This document shows positions 26,101 through 34,699 of a DNA stretch of 64,000 nucleotides, one piece after another. Both the position numbers and the translations under genes were made by a program. The notes beneath the pieces were generated by a model that was given only the letters and a program-made list of their open reading frames with translations, ran no database searches and had not been told where the DNA came from. The DNA is from Chromatocurvus sp964613795 (GTDB lineage Bacteria > Pseudomonadota > Gammaproteobacteria > Pseudomonadales > Halieaceae): the NCBI GenBank assembly GCA_964613795.1, contig CAZTJR010000005.1:60316-124315 (forward strand), in the 5' to 3' direction. Position 1 is the first letter of the stretch. Each line of letters begins with the position of its first letter.

Positions 26101-26902
26101 AGCGGATGGCGTCGATTTCCACCTGCGCATCAAGGCGCCTGTCATCGCTCTGCAGGTCGCTGATCCTGATTTCCTGTGTCGACGTGTAAGGTGCGTCCAG
26201 CGTTTGCATTATGCGCGCTGCAGACAGATCGCCCTCGACAGACAGTCTGCCGCCCAGCGGCGCAAGATCGGGCGGTGACACCTGCCAGTCCACAGCAGCG
26301 GTCGACGCATAGGCATCCCGGGTGTGCGCGCTGGCGACCACATCAATCTGAAACAGGGGACCCTGCGCCGACAGCTGGTCGATGGAAAGGTCATTGCCGC
26401 GGAAACTGGCGGCCAGCGTCGCCTCATCCACCCGCACTGGTTCGGCCTCGGGCGCAGAGCGGTACGCGAACGAGCGCAGCGCGATATTGCGTAGTGACAG
26501 TGCAACCGGCAGGGAAATCTGCTCCGGTAGCGAGAACGGCTCCGCGTCGGTCGCTTCCTCTGGCGGCGCCGGCTTCAGCTGCGTGTAGGCCACGTCTTCA
26601 ACCTGCAATTTTTCCACACGCAGCTCCCGGCGCAGCAGTGCGGAAAGCGACCAGTCGAGCTGCAGGGAACCGACCGTAATACGTAATGCCTCGGTCTCAA
26701 AGCGCAGCCCGCGCAGGTCTAGCGGTCCGCCGAAGCTACCGCTCATGGACTCGGCCTCGAGCCCATCAACCGCGCCGGTGACAACACCCCAAAGCATCCG
26801 CGACCCGCTCTGCGTCCCGAGCATCCAGGCCAACAGCAGTGTCGTTGCGAGAAGCAGGGCGGCAAGGCCGATACCGATGGCGGCGAACAGGCGTTTCGTC
26901 AT
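23102..26902 (-). CDS. tamB: TamB, inner-membrane-anchored bridge of the translocation and assembly module
   Basis: 1266 residues. An N-terminal membrane helix (about 5-28) is followed by a long run of alternating polar and hydrophobic strands forming the AsmA/TamB-like hydrophobic groove, and a C-terminal DUF490/TamB domain (about 900-1266) with SGEVNILDGEYRAYGQGLVIDTGKILFAGGPI and a terminal LSEHWKVSTESSTLSSGGDVTYTIER-type strand region. TamB spans the periplasm with TamA and is implicated in phospholipid transport to the outer membrane and in assembly of some barrel proteins. Its start overlaps the tamA stop (4 bases), so the two are translationally coupled. Confidence 0.95.
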   Translation of the reverse strand: MTKRLFAAIGIGLAALLLATTLLLAWMLGTQSGSRMLWGVVTGAVDGLEAESMSGSFGGPLDLRGLRFETEALRITVGSLQLDWSLSALLRRELRVEKLQVEDVAYTQLKPAPPEEATDAEPFSLPEQISLPVALSLRNIALRSFAYRSAPEAEPVRVDEATLAASFRGNDLSIDQLSAQGPLFQIDVVASAHTRDAYASTAAVDWQVSPPDLAPLGGRLSVEGDLSAARIMQTLDAPYTSTQEIRISDLQSDDRRLDAQVEIDAIRLQDIGDTLPAMTLAGTLRADGSVIDLDYQADLTLDSEEFGDLALLASGGLREQLLAIDQLLLTREPGAARLEMTGQANLAGATPTFELQGDWRDLAWPLGGEPRISSGSGRFAVDGSPEDYRVDLKTALSVPDQADGELTISGSGDDESFELDSLTLALLDGSLTGRGNVRWSPEIRGAVTLDGEGLNPAVLAPDFPGNLEISLRAAGGVTEGAVQTQIDTLALKGTFREQALDVEVKGEYRDARLRLDTLVARSGESRINAAGYVGDSMDLDWEIDSPDLADLLPGASGTLSGAGRLAGSLPLPVVSGTLQGESLAYASYQLSGLSLELDVDLQREAPSQLQLTLDQARLGDIEVGRVSVSGEGNRTDHRLDLAVDSSVGAAQLTLAGGLQDAFWVGELRAGELQYPDLAAWNLEKPQSLRLGADSQSLGRGCWLSGDASLCLQGQRIAEDVDASLSLENLSVDYVRSMIPEAMSLAGVLDAQASFRQGSGAPPEIGITLKAQGVELRTGESAEQPDQLLLGLEPSTVSMNYADSAVLAEVSLPFTEGGGINATMQVGEGSDPLTERALTGKLALALNDIGFLGALSSEIEQAAGALSGDVDLGGTLAAPLPAGELRLADGRLELAAPGLNISDIDIRVSSSGESQLDFDGSATSGGGTLQLGGTAQLDGASTAFDLDIEGKRFEVANTVDARVFVSPDLQVSLRESGIVINGEVVVPRAEITPKELPASVVTASSDEVIVTDESEEGIAAAAPRELEARIRIILGDEVSIDGFGLTARLAGGVTVTQAPGQPTLGSGEVNILDGEYRAYGQGLVIDTGKILFAGGPISEPGINVRALRRPAEGVVVGVSARGPLQNPDFSVFSEPGMTQAEQLSWLVLGRPLAGASEGESDMIAQAALALGLRGGDFLADRIGGSLGVDSAGFETGSGEAGAASDVNQAAFVIGKYLSPDLFVSYGIGLFDSISTVKLEYTLSEHWKVSTESSTLSSGGDVTYTIER

Positions 26903-28656
26903 TGCAGATCAGGCCCGAAGCTGATGTGAAAGGCGAACGACGAATCCGGGTCATCGAAGGGATGTGCAAAATCCAGCCGGAACATGCCCACCGGCGACTT
27001 GTAGCGCAGACCGATGCCCGCAGCGGATTTCCAGTCGATATCCGCATTGTTGGAGGCGTTGCCCGCGTCTAAGAAGACCGCCAGGCCCATGTTGCCATAA
27101 ACCAGATAGTCCACCTCGACACTCGCGGTCCCCAGATAGCGCCCACCAATGAGATTGCCCTGATCATCCCTCGGGCTCAGCTCCTCAAACCCGTAGCCCC
27201 GCACGTTCTGTGCGCCACCGTTGAAAAAGCGCTGCGAGGCTGGCAGACGGTTGAACTCGTCCGTCATCGTCGCACCGTACTCTCCGCGCACAAGTAACCT
27301 GCCGTTGGGGCCCAGGGGGCGTATGTATCGCCCGCTGACTTTCGCCTGCAGAAACGATGTGTCGGACAGGACCTCTTCCATGGCGCCACTGGCTGCAAAC
27401 TTGGCGCTGTAGCCTTGGCGGGTAAACAACAGGTCGTCGGCGACTATGCGCGAATACTCTAATCCCGGTGTCAACAGCGTGGCGGACTCGTTCGGGTTGT
27501 TTCCAAAGGCCCAGACCTCGTGCCTCAGGGCGAGGGATAAGCGCCTCCGACCTCCCCAACGATTCTGGTTCAGGCTGCTGCCGACCGCGTAACTGGTGGC
27601 ATCGACATCGTTGAGACTGCGCTGTTCGGCATCCGCCGTGAAATCGATATACTCCGTGGCCACGTCGCCTGTGGGAATCTTGTATTGAGACGCCAGGGTA
27701 GACTGAATCGCCGAAAGCCGGAAATCCGTCCGAAACTGGTGACCATACTGATTGATGCGCCGCCAGAGGATACCCGCGCCGCCGCGCGGCCCGGTATCGG
27801 TGCCATAGCCGACGCTGGTTTCATAGCGCTGTGAGTTTGACGCCATCGTCGACACCCGAATCGGTACGCGCTGACCCTCCGCCTGCTCGCGCTGAATGGT
27901 CACCTCTGCCTGGTTGAAGTAGGGGCTGTCGCTAAGCGCGAGTTGAAGATTTGTCAGCCGGCGTGCCTCAAACGGCTCACCGGGGCGGATCGACACAAAC
28001 TTATCGATAAACGACGACGACAGAATATCCTGCTCTACGTTGATTTCCCCGAAATAGAAGCGAGGACCGGTATCCAGGACAAGCGCCAGATCTGCCACCT
28101 GTTGATCGGGATAAACCCTGATGGAACTCCGACGAAACCGGCTGTCCAGGTAGCCAAGAGCATAGGCGTCGTTGCGCAGCGCGCTCTTAAGGTTGTCGTA
28201 GGCCGGGTGATTCAATTGCACGCCCGGTGCCAGGGAGGTGTTTTCCACCTTTTCCCGGAGCGTCGGCTGGCTCTCGCCTTCACCCTCTATCGCAATCACC
28301 ACCTCGCGCAGGCGCGTTTCCGCTCCCGGGTCGATGTCGTAGGTGGCGCGCCAGACCGTCTCGCCTTTTTCCAGTGATGCACTGATCTCGGGCGAGTAGT
28401 AGCCGAAAGGCTTCAGCGCCGACTCAATCTCCTCCACTGCAGCCTTGTGCAGGCGCAGAATCGCCTTCTCCGTGCGCGCAACCGGACCGCCGGAACGACG
28501 TTCGCTTGCCGCGAGTATCCCGAGATGAGCTTCGACGTTATCGCGCAACTCACCGCTGACGCCAGACAGCTTGACAGTCAGTGACACATCAGCGGCCGAA
28601 ACGTGGCAGAAACCAGCGGCCAGAAAAAACAGCAGTGCGAGAGTCAGGCGCGGCAC
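26899..28656 (-). CDS. tamA: TamA, Omp85-family outer-membrane component
   Basis: 585 residues from a GTG at 28656 that begins a clean signal peptide (PRLTLALLFFLAAGFCHVSA). Three POTRA domains (about 25-255) precede a 16-strand Omp85 barrel (about 260-585) with the VRGYGFEELSPRD lid-loop motif near 470-482 and a final SFAFHISFGPDLQ strand. It works with TamB encoded directly downstream (overlap at 26899-26902). An in-frame GTG at 28725 would add 23 residues before the signal peptide; neither start has a strong ribosome site, so the N-terminus is uncertain. Confidence 0.93.
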   Translation of the reverse strand: MPRLTLALLFFLAAGFCHVSAADVSLTVKLSGVSGELRDNVEAHLGILAASERRSGGPVARTEKAILRLHKAAVEEIESALKPFGYYSPEISASLEKGETVWRATYDIDPGAETRLREVVIAIEGEGESQPTLREKVENTSLAPGVQLNHPAYDNLKSALRNDAYALGYLDSRFRRSSIRVYPDQQVADLALVLDTGPRFYFGEINVEQDILSSSFIDKFVSIRPGEPFEARRLTNLQLALSDSPYFNQAEVTIQREQAEGQRVPIRVSTMASNSQRYETSVGYGTDTGPRGGAGILWRRINQYGHQFRTDFRLSAIQSTLASQYKIPTGDVATEYIDFTADAEQRSLNDVDATSYAVGSSLNQNRWGGRRRLSLALRHEVWAFGNNPNESATLLTPGLEYSRIVADDLLFTRQGYSAKFAASGAMEEVLSDTSFLQAKVSGRYIRPLGPNGRLLVRGEYGATMTDEFNRLPASQRFFNGGAQNVRGYGFEELSPRDDQGNLIGGRYLGTASVEVDYLVYGNMGLAVFLDAGNASNNADIDWKSAAGIGLRYKSPVGMFRLDFAHPFDDPDSSFAFHISFGPDLQ

Positions 28657-28725
28657 GGTGGGCGATTCACCGGAACACCTTGCCAACGGGGCCAGTTGCC
28701 CGGGTAGCACAAAACGCCCCTTCAC

Positions 28726-28999
28726 ACTGGTCGCACCGTGCCGTTCCGTATTGCCGGAAACAGATCAGACATACCTTATTACCGTTGGGAGTTTGGTGTT
28801 GTTTGGCACCAGACTACGGAGGACGTGGTACTACGACGCAGCGCTTCCTCTGGCCTGGCGGTATCCTTCGCTGCGTCAGTCTAACTGTCTCGCGGCATGA
28901 ACGCACCCGGCACCGCAGGCGGGCCTCATTTGATGATTGAAATCTGGCGTCCTGAGTCCTAGTCTCGAGGGTCATTTACACACTGGCGTCTGGGCCCGT
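28726..28999. other. Intergenic region between divergent tamA and S33 hydrolase genes
   Basis: About 270-340 bases, depending on the tamA start, without a convincing gene. It must hold promoters for both flanking genes. The only structure I can point to is a hairpin: GTTTGGTG at 28791-28798 with CACCAGAC at 28807-28814 (one G-T pair, 8-base loop). Short open frames here lack ribosome sites and are read as chance. Confidence 0.5.
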
Positions 29000-30535
29000 A
29001 TGGCTGACATGAACTCCCATGTACCTGCTGCTCTTGCCTGCATTCTCGGCGTGGCCTGTCTGCTGACTGCCGCGCCCGCTGCGCCTGCCCCCCGGGTAAG
29101 CGCTGCAGTGAACAAGCAGAGCGACATCGTTGCGCGCGTGGGCGACCTGGCCTTTCGCGAGTGCCAATTGAGCAATGCGGGGCGCAGCCGCGCCGTACAA
29201 TGCGCGCGGATGGTCGTCCCGGAAGATTATACCAACCCCGACAGCAGGAGCCTGTCGATTCGAATCGTCCGCCTCGACGCTCGCAACGGCAGCGGCGCTG
29301 GCACACCGTTGCTGGCGATCGCCGGCGGGCCTGGCCAGGCGGCGAGTGAGGCCTTTCTCAACCTCGATCACATGTTCCCGGATGTCGCACGGTACCGGGA
29401 TTTCTATCTCGTCGACCAGCGCGGTACCGGCGGTTCAAACCCTCAGCACTGCGACCTGGATGATGAGGCGCTCATGCAGGTTGAATCCGATATGGGCCAG
29501 ATTCGCCAGTCAGCCCGGGAGTGCCTTGCGAATTTTGACGGCGATCCTACCCTGTACACCACCAGCATCGCCATACGCGACCTGGAGCGGGTGCGCGAAG
29601 CACTCGGTGTCCCGCGATGGCACCTGTTCGGCGTGTCCTATGGCACTCGCGTGGTCCAGCACTATCTGCGCCGACATCCACAGGTTATCCGCACCGCAGT
29701 GCTGGATTCCGTGGTACCTGCGACGGAAGCACTGGGGCCTGACATTGCGCTACGCAGCCAGCAGGCACTGGATACCCTGCTTGACCGCTGCGAGACAAAC
29801 ACCGCCTGCAACAAGGCGTTCCCGGACCTCGCCCGGGGCCTGAACTCACTGCTGACGGGGCTTGGCGATGCGCCCCGGGAACTTGTTTACGAGGACCCTC
29901 GCACGGGCGGGCTCGACGGTATGCGTTTTACCCGCGCGCACCTTGTAGGTGTCCTCAGGCTGTCACTTTACCAGTCCGAGCAACTATCGATACTGCCTCC
30001 CATGCTGCATCAGGCCTACGCAAATGATAATTTCACCGCCCTGGCACGAACGGCGGACGCCATCGTGAAACAGATGGCAGGGACACTCGCGATTGGCATG
30101 CACAATTCGGTGGTTTGCACCGAAGACGTCCCCTTCTTCGCAATCGACGGGCCACAGCGTGAGGCGCTCAGCGAGACCTACATGGGCGACCTGGTGGTCC
30201 GCGGGTTAGAGGTTACCTGCGATGAATGGCCGGTCGGGGTCATGGACGAGGACTTTCGCAGCCCGGTGACTGCAGACGTTCCCGTGCTGTTACTCAGCGG
30301 CGAAGCCGACCCCATCACGCCACCGGCCTATGCAGAGGCCGTTCTCGCCCACCTGCCCCGGGGCCGACACCTCGTGGCACGCGGCCAGGGGCATTTTGTC
30401 AGCCCACGGGGCTGCCTGCCTCGCCTCGTCGCGCAATTCATCAGCAGTGACGGCGACGCAGAACCCGCGGCAGAGTGCCTTGATCGTCTGCAGGCCGCCC
30501 CGTTGTTCGTCAATGCCAATGGCCCCACACCCTGA
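29000..30535 (+). CDS. Secreted alpha/beta hydrolase, S33 peptidase-like
   Basis: 511 residues with a signal peptide (about 4-30, alanine-rich end) and an alpha/beta-hydrolase fold of the tripeptidyl/prolyl aminopeptidase (S33) group. Visible features are an oxyanion segment AGGPGQAA (about 101-108), DQRGTGGSN, the nucleophile elbow G-V-S-Y-G (Ser near 212), an acid in GEADPITPP (about 434-442) and a catalytic His in GQGHFVS (about 462-468). Six or more cysteines in the mature part suggest disulfides and a periplasmic location. The ATG at 29000 is one of two close starts (29009 the other), with no good ribosome site. The ABC exporter genes follow 9 bases downstream, so the three may form an operon. 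Confidence 0.85.
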   Translation: MADMNSHVPAALACILGVACLLTAAPAAPAPRVSAAVNKQSDIVARVGDLAFRECQLSNAGRSRAVQCARMVVPEDYTNPDSRSLSIRIVRLDARNGSGAGTPLLAIAGGPGQAASEAFLNLDHMFPDVARYRDFYLVDQRGTGGSNPQHCDLDDEALMQVESDMGQIRQSARECLANFDGDPTLYTTSIAIRDLERVREALGVPRWHLFGVSYGTRVVQHYLRRHPQVIRTAVLDSVVPATEALGPDIALRSQQALDTLLDRCETNTACNKAFPDLARGLNSLLTGLGDAPRELVYEDPRTGGLDGMRFTRAHLVGVLRLSLYQSEQLSILPPMLHQAYANDNFTALARTADAIVKQMAGTLAIGMHNSVVCTEDVPFFAIDGPQREALSETYMGDLVVRGLEVTCDEWPVGVMDEDFRSPVTADVPVLLLSGEADPITPPAYAEAVLAHLPRGRHLVARGQGHFVSPRGCLPRLVAQFISSDGDAEPAAECLDRLQAAPLFVNANGPTP

Positions 30536-30544
30536 TGCCCCGCC

Positions 30545-31300
30545 ATGATTGAAGCGACACAACTATCCAAGGCTTTCCGCAAGCAGGGCACACGTCGTGA
30601 GTGGATCAGCGCCATCACGGATGTCAGCTTCCAGGCGCGCGACGGAGAGATCACCGGTCTCCTTGGTTCCAACGGTGCCGGGAAATCCACCGTACTGCGT
30701 ATTCTTGCAAGCCTGCTGCAGCCAGACAGCGGGCACGCTGTCGTCGATGGCTACGATGTCGCGGAAGACCCGATATGCGTAAGACGGCAGATCGGTTATC
30801 TAGCGCACAACGCGGGCCTCTATCCACGCCTCACATCCCGGGAAAACCTGATCTACTACGCCGAACTCTGCGGCATGAACAGTCGCGACAGCGAAAGGCG
30901 CGCCGAGGAGCTTATTGAGCTGATGGGCATGCAGGCTTTCGGCGATCGGCGCACGGAGGGTTTTTCGCAGGGTCAGCGGACGCGGGTTGCGCTGGCGCGA
31001 GCGCTCATTCACAACCCGCGCACGCTGATACTCGATGAGCCAACCAACGGCCTTGACGTCATCGCCACTCGCGGTCTGCGCTCTCTCCTTCGGCAACTGC
31101 GCGATCGCGGCCACTGTGTGCTCGTTTCAAGTCATATCATGCAGGAGATGGAACGCCTGAGTGATCGGGTCGCCATCATCAGCGATGGCCGCATCGTGGC
31201 CTCGGGATCTGTCGCCGACATTCTCGACGCCACCGCTTGCACTGATCTTGAAGATGCCTTTGTCGTTGCCATTGGCGAGACAGTGGCTGCCCAGGCATGA
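30545..31300 (+). CDS. natA: NatA-type ABC exporter ATPase
   Basis: 251 residues with all ABC motifs: Walker A GSNGAGKST (about 41-49), Q-loop region, signature FSQGQ (about 140-144), Walker B LILDEPTNGLD (about 160-170) and H-loop SSHIMQEME. The subfamily resembles NatA (Na+ export) and other ABC-2 exporters. Start and stop are tightly packed: 9 bases after the hydrolase gene, with its stop overlapping the permease start (ATGA at 31297-31300). Substrate is not proven by sequence. Confidence 0.88.
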   Translation: MIEATQLSKAFRKQGTRREWISAITDVSFQARDGEITGLLGSNGAGKSTVLRILASLLQPDSGHAVVDGYDVAEDPICVRRQIGYLAHNAGLYPRLTSRENLIYYAELCGMNSRDSERRAEELIELMGMQAFGDRRTEGFSQGQRTRVALARALIHNPRTLILDEPTNGLDVIATRGLRSLLRQLRDRGHCVLVSSHIMQEMERLSDRVAIISDGRIVASGSVADILDATACTDLEDAFVVAIGETVAAQA

Positions 31301-32466
31301 GCGCTGTCTGGACCCTCGCCCGGAAGGAAGTCCGGGACAACCTGCGTGATCGGCGCTCGCTGTTCTTTGCGCTTCTTTATGGCCCCTTCCTCCTGCCCCT
31401 GATGATGCTGGGGCCGATACTGTATAACATCGATCGACACACGATCGATGTCGAAGCGCCGACACAGATTGCGGTCGAGGGCGGAGAACATGCGCCAAAC
31501 CTGCTGCAGTTCCTGCATCAGCATAATCTGGACGCCGTCGAGGCGCCGACAGACTACCGAGAGCAGCTGATGAGGGGCGAACTGCCCGTGGTACTGGTTA
31601 TCGCCCCGGCGTACGCCGAAAACGTTGCCCGTGGCAAACCCGCACCGCTGATAATTTATCACGCCAGCAGTGAGGACGAATCTGTCAGTCGGCGCCGCCA
31701 GCTGCGCGCGGTGCTCGAGCAGTACGCCAGCCAGATCAGGGGACTGCGCTTCCGCAGCCGCGGCATCGACAGTCGCGTCTTCGATCCGCTGGCAATCAGT
31801 GAGCGCGACCAGTCCGACAAGCCACGCGGCCTGCTGTTCATTGCCTACCTGGTGCCCTTTCTGCTGATGTTTTCCATGCTCATGGGAGGCTACTACCTGG
31901 CGGTGGACACCACTGCCGGCGAGCGTGAACGCCAATCGCTGGAACCGCTGCTCAGCCTGCCGCTTCCCCGCTATCAGATTGTGCTTGGCAAGTACTGCGC
32001 CATTCTGGGCTTCGTGGGACTGGCGATGCTGCTGCCGCTGATTTCCACCTTTGCCCTGTTCAGCCTGCTGCCAGTCGATCTGCTGGATCTCAATCTCAAC
32101 TTTGGCCTGCCAACCTTTGCCATCGCCATGATCTCCAATATCTCCACGGCGATGCTGATCAGTGCTTTCATGATGGCGATCGCCGCGTTTACCCGCAATT
32201 CTAAGGAGGCCCAGACCCACCTCAGTTTTGCGATGCTTCTGCCCGTGGTTCCGTTCTTTGCGCTGCAGTTCCTGTCGGTGCCCGTTGGCAGCTTTAGCAT
32301 GCTCGTCCCGCTGCTCAGCCAGTTCCAGATCATGGAGACAGTGGTCTTCGGCAAAGACCTCCCGCCGCACTACCTCGCTGTGTCAGCAGCGGGTTCTATC
32401 GCGGCTGCTGCACTCTTCCTCGGCCTTGCGGTTCATCTCTATCACCGGGAGCGCATACTGGCTTGA
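31297..32466 (+). CDS. natB: NatB-type ABC-2 exporter permease
   Basis: 389 residues. One membrane helix near the N-terminus (about 25-45), a large extracytoplasmic domain (about 50-175) and five further helices in the C-terminal half (about 180-385) give the ABC-2 permease layout of NatB. The segment GERERQSLEPLLSLPL (about 208-223) is the typical coupling-helix region. It is coupled to natA by ATGA overlap. The 138 bases downstream, before the HD gene, hold no further gene and probably a promoter. Confidence 0.88.
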   Translation: MSAVWTLARKEVRDNLRDRRSLFFALLYGPFLLPLMMLGPILYNIDRHTIDVEAPTQIAVEGGEHAPNLLQFLHQHNLDAVEAPTDYREQLMRGELPVVLVIAPAYAENVARGKPAPLIIYHASSEDESVSRRRQLRAVLEQYASQIRGLRFRSRGIDSRVFDPLAISERDQSDKPRGLLFIAYLVPFLLMFSMLMGGYYLAVDTTAGERERQSLEPLLSLPLPRYQIVLGKYCAILGFVGLAMLLPLISTFALFSLLPVDLLDLNLNFGLPTFAIAMISNISTAMLISAFMMAIAAFTRNSKEAQTHLSFAMLLPVVPFFALQFLSVPVGSFSMLVPLLSQFQIMETVVFGKDLPPHYLAVSAAGSIAAAALFLGLAVHLYHRERILA

Positions 32467-32604
32467 ACGCTGCGCCCTAAGCTGGAGCCGATGGTCATGG
32501 ACCTCCTGCCCGCCGGCAGACCGACCGCCCTGTCGCGCGCCCCCTTTGCAGGCGCCGCAAAATCTTCTACCTTATCCCGATAACGCTAACCGGCGGAGAC
32601 ACAC

Positions 32605-33204
32605 ATGAGTTCCGATACCCCAAGACGCGCAACATTTCACCACATGAAGGACGGCACCGCCGGGGACTGGTCGATTATCGCCGGTGAATTCGCTCAGTTT
32701 GCCAGCACCCTGCCGGACAGAATAATGCAACACCTCCTGCTGCTGGAGGGTGACTGCGGTGGCTTCCCGGTTGACCGCCTGACACACTGCCTGCAGACCG
32801 CCACCCTGGCTCACAAGGATGGGCGCGACGACGAGTACGTCGTCTGTGCTCTGCTCCACGACATCGGCGATACACTGGGCACCTATAATCACGCGGACGT
32901 GGCAGCAGTTCTGCTCGAGCCCTTCGTATCAGAAGAAAACCACTGGATGGTGAAGCATCACGCCATCTTTCAGGGCTACTACTTCTTCCACCACCTGGGT
33001 ATGGACCGCAACATGCACAGCCGGTTCGAGGACCATCCCCACTACGCACGCACCCGTGAGTTCATCGAGCGCTACGACGCCCCGGCGTTTGATCCCGACG
33101 CAGAGACCTACCCACTTGCCTTTTTTGAACCGGCGCTGAGGCGGGTGCTCGCACAGCCACGTCAATCGCTGTACCGATCAGTCACCGAAGAGCCGGCGGC
33201 CTAG
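32605..33204 (+). CDS. HD-domain protein with a PhnZ/MIOX-like dinuclear iron ligand set
   Basis: 199 residues. HD-fold ligands are visible in order: H61 (LTHCLQTA), H85-D86 (ALLHDIGD), H96 (YNHADVAA), H118/H119 (MVKHHAIFQ) and D158 (ERYDAPAF). The H61 to H85 spacing (24) and H96 to H119 spacing (23) match what I recall for PhnZ (24 and 24), an HD oxygenase that cleaves a hydroxylated phosphonate; MIOX is a related oxygenase. The YYFFHHLGMDRN stretch and the E-R-Y-D end also fit that group better than classical phosphohydrolases. An oxygenase role is inferred, not shown. The ATG follows GGAG by seven bases; guanine deaminase follows after 41 bases and may be cotranscribed. Confidence 0.8.
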   Translation: MSSDTPRRATFHHMKDGTAGDWSIIAGEFAQFASTLPDRIMQHLLLLEGDCGGFPVDRLTHCLQTATLAHKDGRDDEYVVCALLHDIGDTLGTYNHADVAAVLLEPFVSEENHWMVKHHAIFQGYYFFHHLGMDRNMHSRFEDHPHYARTREFIERYDAPAFDPDAETYPLAFFEPALRRVLAQPRQSLYRSVTEEPAA

Positions 33205-33245
33205 CGCGACCGTAGCGTAGGCCACAGCACCTGTCGGGGCAGCTG

Positions 33246-34580
33246 ATGCTGCGGGCACACAGAGGGGCTGTGCTGCATTTTCTGCAGGACCCCGATCTGG
33301 TACCGGCACGAGATGCCTGGGCCTATTACCCCGATGGCCTGCTCGTAACAGAGGATGATCGCGTGCACAGCATTGGCTCGGCGGCGACACTACTGGCATC
33401 ACTACCGGCTGACTGCCCGGTGCAGCGGCATGACAATGCCCTCCTGCTTCCTGGTTTTATCGACACGCATATTCATCTGCCACAAATGGAAATGATCGGC
33501 GCTCACGGCGAGCAACTGCTGGAGTGGCTCGAGAAATACGTCTTCCCCGCAGAGGCGAAGTTTGCCGATGCCGCCTATGCCAGCGCGGTATCAGAGCGCT
33601 TCCTCGACGAATTGCTGCGCAACGGCACCACCACGGCTATGGTGTTCGGCAGTGTCCATGCCACCTCTGTAGAGATGTTTTTCCGCGCCTGTGAGCGACG
33701 CGGGCTGCGCATGATCGCCGGCAAGGCAATGATGGACCGGCACTGCCCCGACACTGTGCGCGACAGTGCAGAGAGTGCCTATCGGGACAGCAAACGCCTG
33801 ATTCATGACTGGCACGGACGTGGCCGTCTGCGCTATGCCGTCACGCCACGCTTTGCACCCACATCGTCACCCGAGCAGCTGGCCCTGGCCGGCCGCCTGC
33901 TGCGCGAACACTCTGGGGTATATCTGCAGACGCACATGTCCGAGAATCTGGATGAGGTAGCCTGGGTCGGCCGTCTGTTCCCGCAGGCGCCGCATTATCT
34001 CGGCGCCTATGACGCGGCGGGCCTGCTCGGGCGCCGCAGCGTCTTTGCACACTGCATACACATGACGGACGGAGAGTGGACGCGACTCGCGGACAGCGCG
34101 AGCAATATTGCGTTCTGCCCGACCTCGAACCTGTTTCTCGGCAGTGGGCTTTTCTCGCTGCGCTGCGCGCGCGAGCACCGAATCCATGTTGGCCTCGGCA
34201 CCGATATTGGTGGCGGGACCAGCTTTTCACTGCTGCAAACCCTCAACGAGGCCTACAAGGTGCTGCAGCTTCGGGGGGAGCACCTGTCGCCACTCAAAGC
34301 GTTCTACCTGGCGACACTCGGCGGCGCCAGAACGCTGGATCTCGAGGACAAACTGGGTAACTTCATGCCAGGCAAGGAAGCCGATTTCATTATTGTCGAT
34401 ACCGCCTGCACGCCGCTGCTGGCTTTCCGATTACAGCACTGTCGCGATCTGGCTGAAACCCTGTTCGTGCTCAGCACGCTCGGCGATGACCGGGCAATCC
34501 GCGAGACCTGGTCGGGTGGGCGCTGCGTGCATCAGCGGGACGCGCCCGCCACACAGTCCGAAGCCGTGGAGCGCGCATAA
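33246..34580 (+). CDS. guaD: Guanine deaminase
   Basis: 444 residues of the amidohydrolase superfamily. Zinc ligands begin with D-T-H75-I-H77 in LPGFIDTHIHLPQ, then LQTHMSE, FAHCIHM and the GLGTDIGGG motif (catalytic Asp). The segment QMEMIGAHGEQLLEWLEKY is characteristic of guanine deaminase rather than atrazine-type relatives. It converts guanine to xanthine and ammonia, supporting purine salvage or nitrogen use. No xanthine dehydrogenase or other purine-catabolic gene is in the window. The ATG at 33246 follows GGGG. The HD-domain gene lies directly upstream on the same strand. Confidence 0.93.
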   Translation: MLRAHRGAVLHFLQDPDLVPARDAWAYYPDGLLVTEDDRVHSIGSAATLLASLPADCPVQRHDNALLLPGFIDTHIHLPQMEMIGAHGEQLLEWLEKYVFPAEAKFADAAYASAVSERFLDELLRNGTTTAMVFGSVHATSVEMFFRACERRGLRMIAGKAMMDRHCPDTVRDSAESAYRDSKRLIHDWHGRGRLRYAVTPRFAPTSSPEQLALAGRLLREHSGVYLQTHMSENLDEVAWVGRLFPQAPHYLGAYDAAGLLGRRSVFAHCIHMTDGEWTRLADSASNIAFCPTSNLFLGSGLFSLRCAREHRIHVGLGTDIGGGTSFSLLQTLNEAYKVLQLRGEHLSPLKAFYLATLGGARTLDLEDKLGNFMPGKEADFIIVDTACTPLLAFRLQHCRDLAETLFVLSTLGDDRAIRETWSGGRCVHQRDAPATQSEAVERA

Positions 34581-34699
34581 GGCTTATGGACAGTTTTGCC
34601 GAAGCCGTATAAGCGCAACACTGATGGAACCGACGCCGCGATTACCGGTCAATGTCTCTCAGATGCAACAGGAAGATTCAGTATAAGGATGTCAGACAC

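Noticed and set aside
29426..29445. T-loop-like GGTTCAAACCC stretch suggesting a tRNA
   Set aside because: It lies inside the S33 hydrolase coding frame and has no acceptor or anticodon stems around it.
31132..32370. 412-codon minus-strand frame rich in His and Gln opposite natB
   Set aside because: Biased composition typical of antisense to hydrophobic codons; natB has a clear membrane topology and is coupled to natA.
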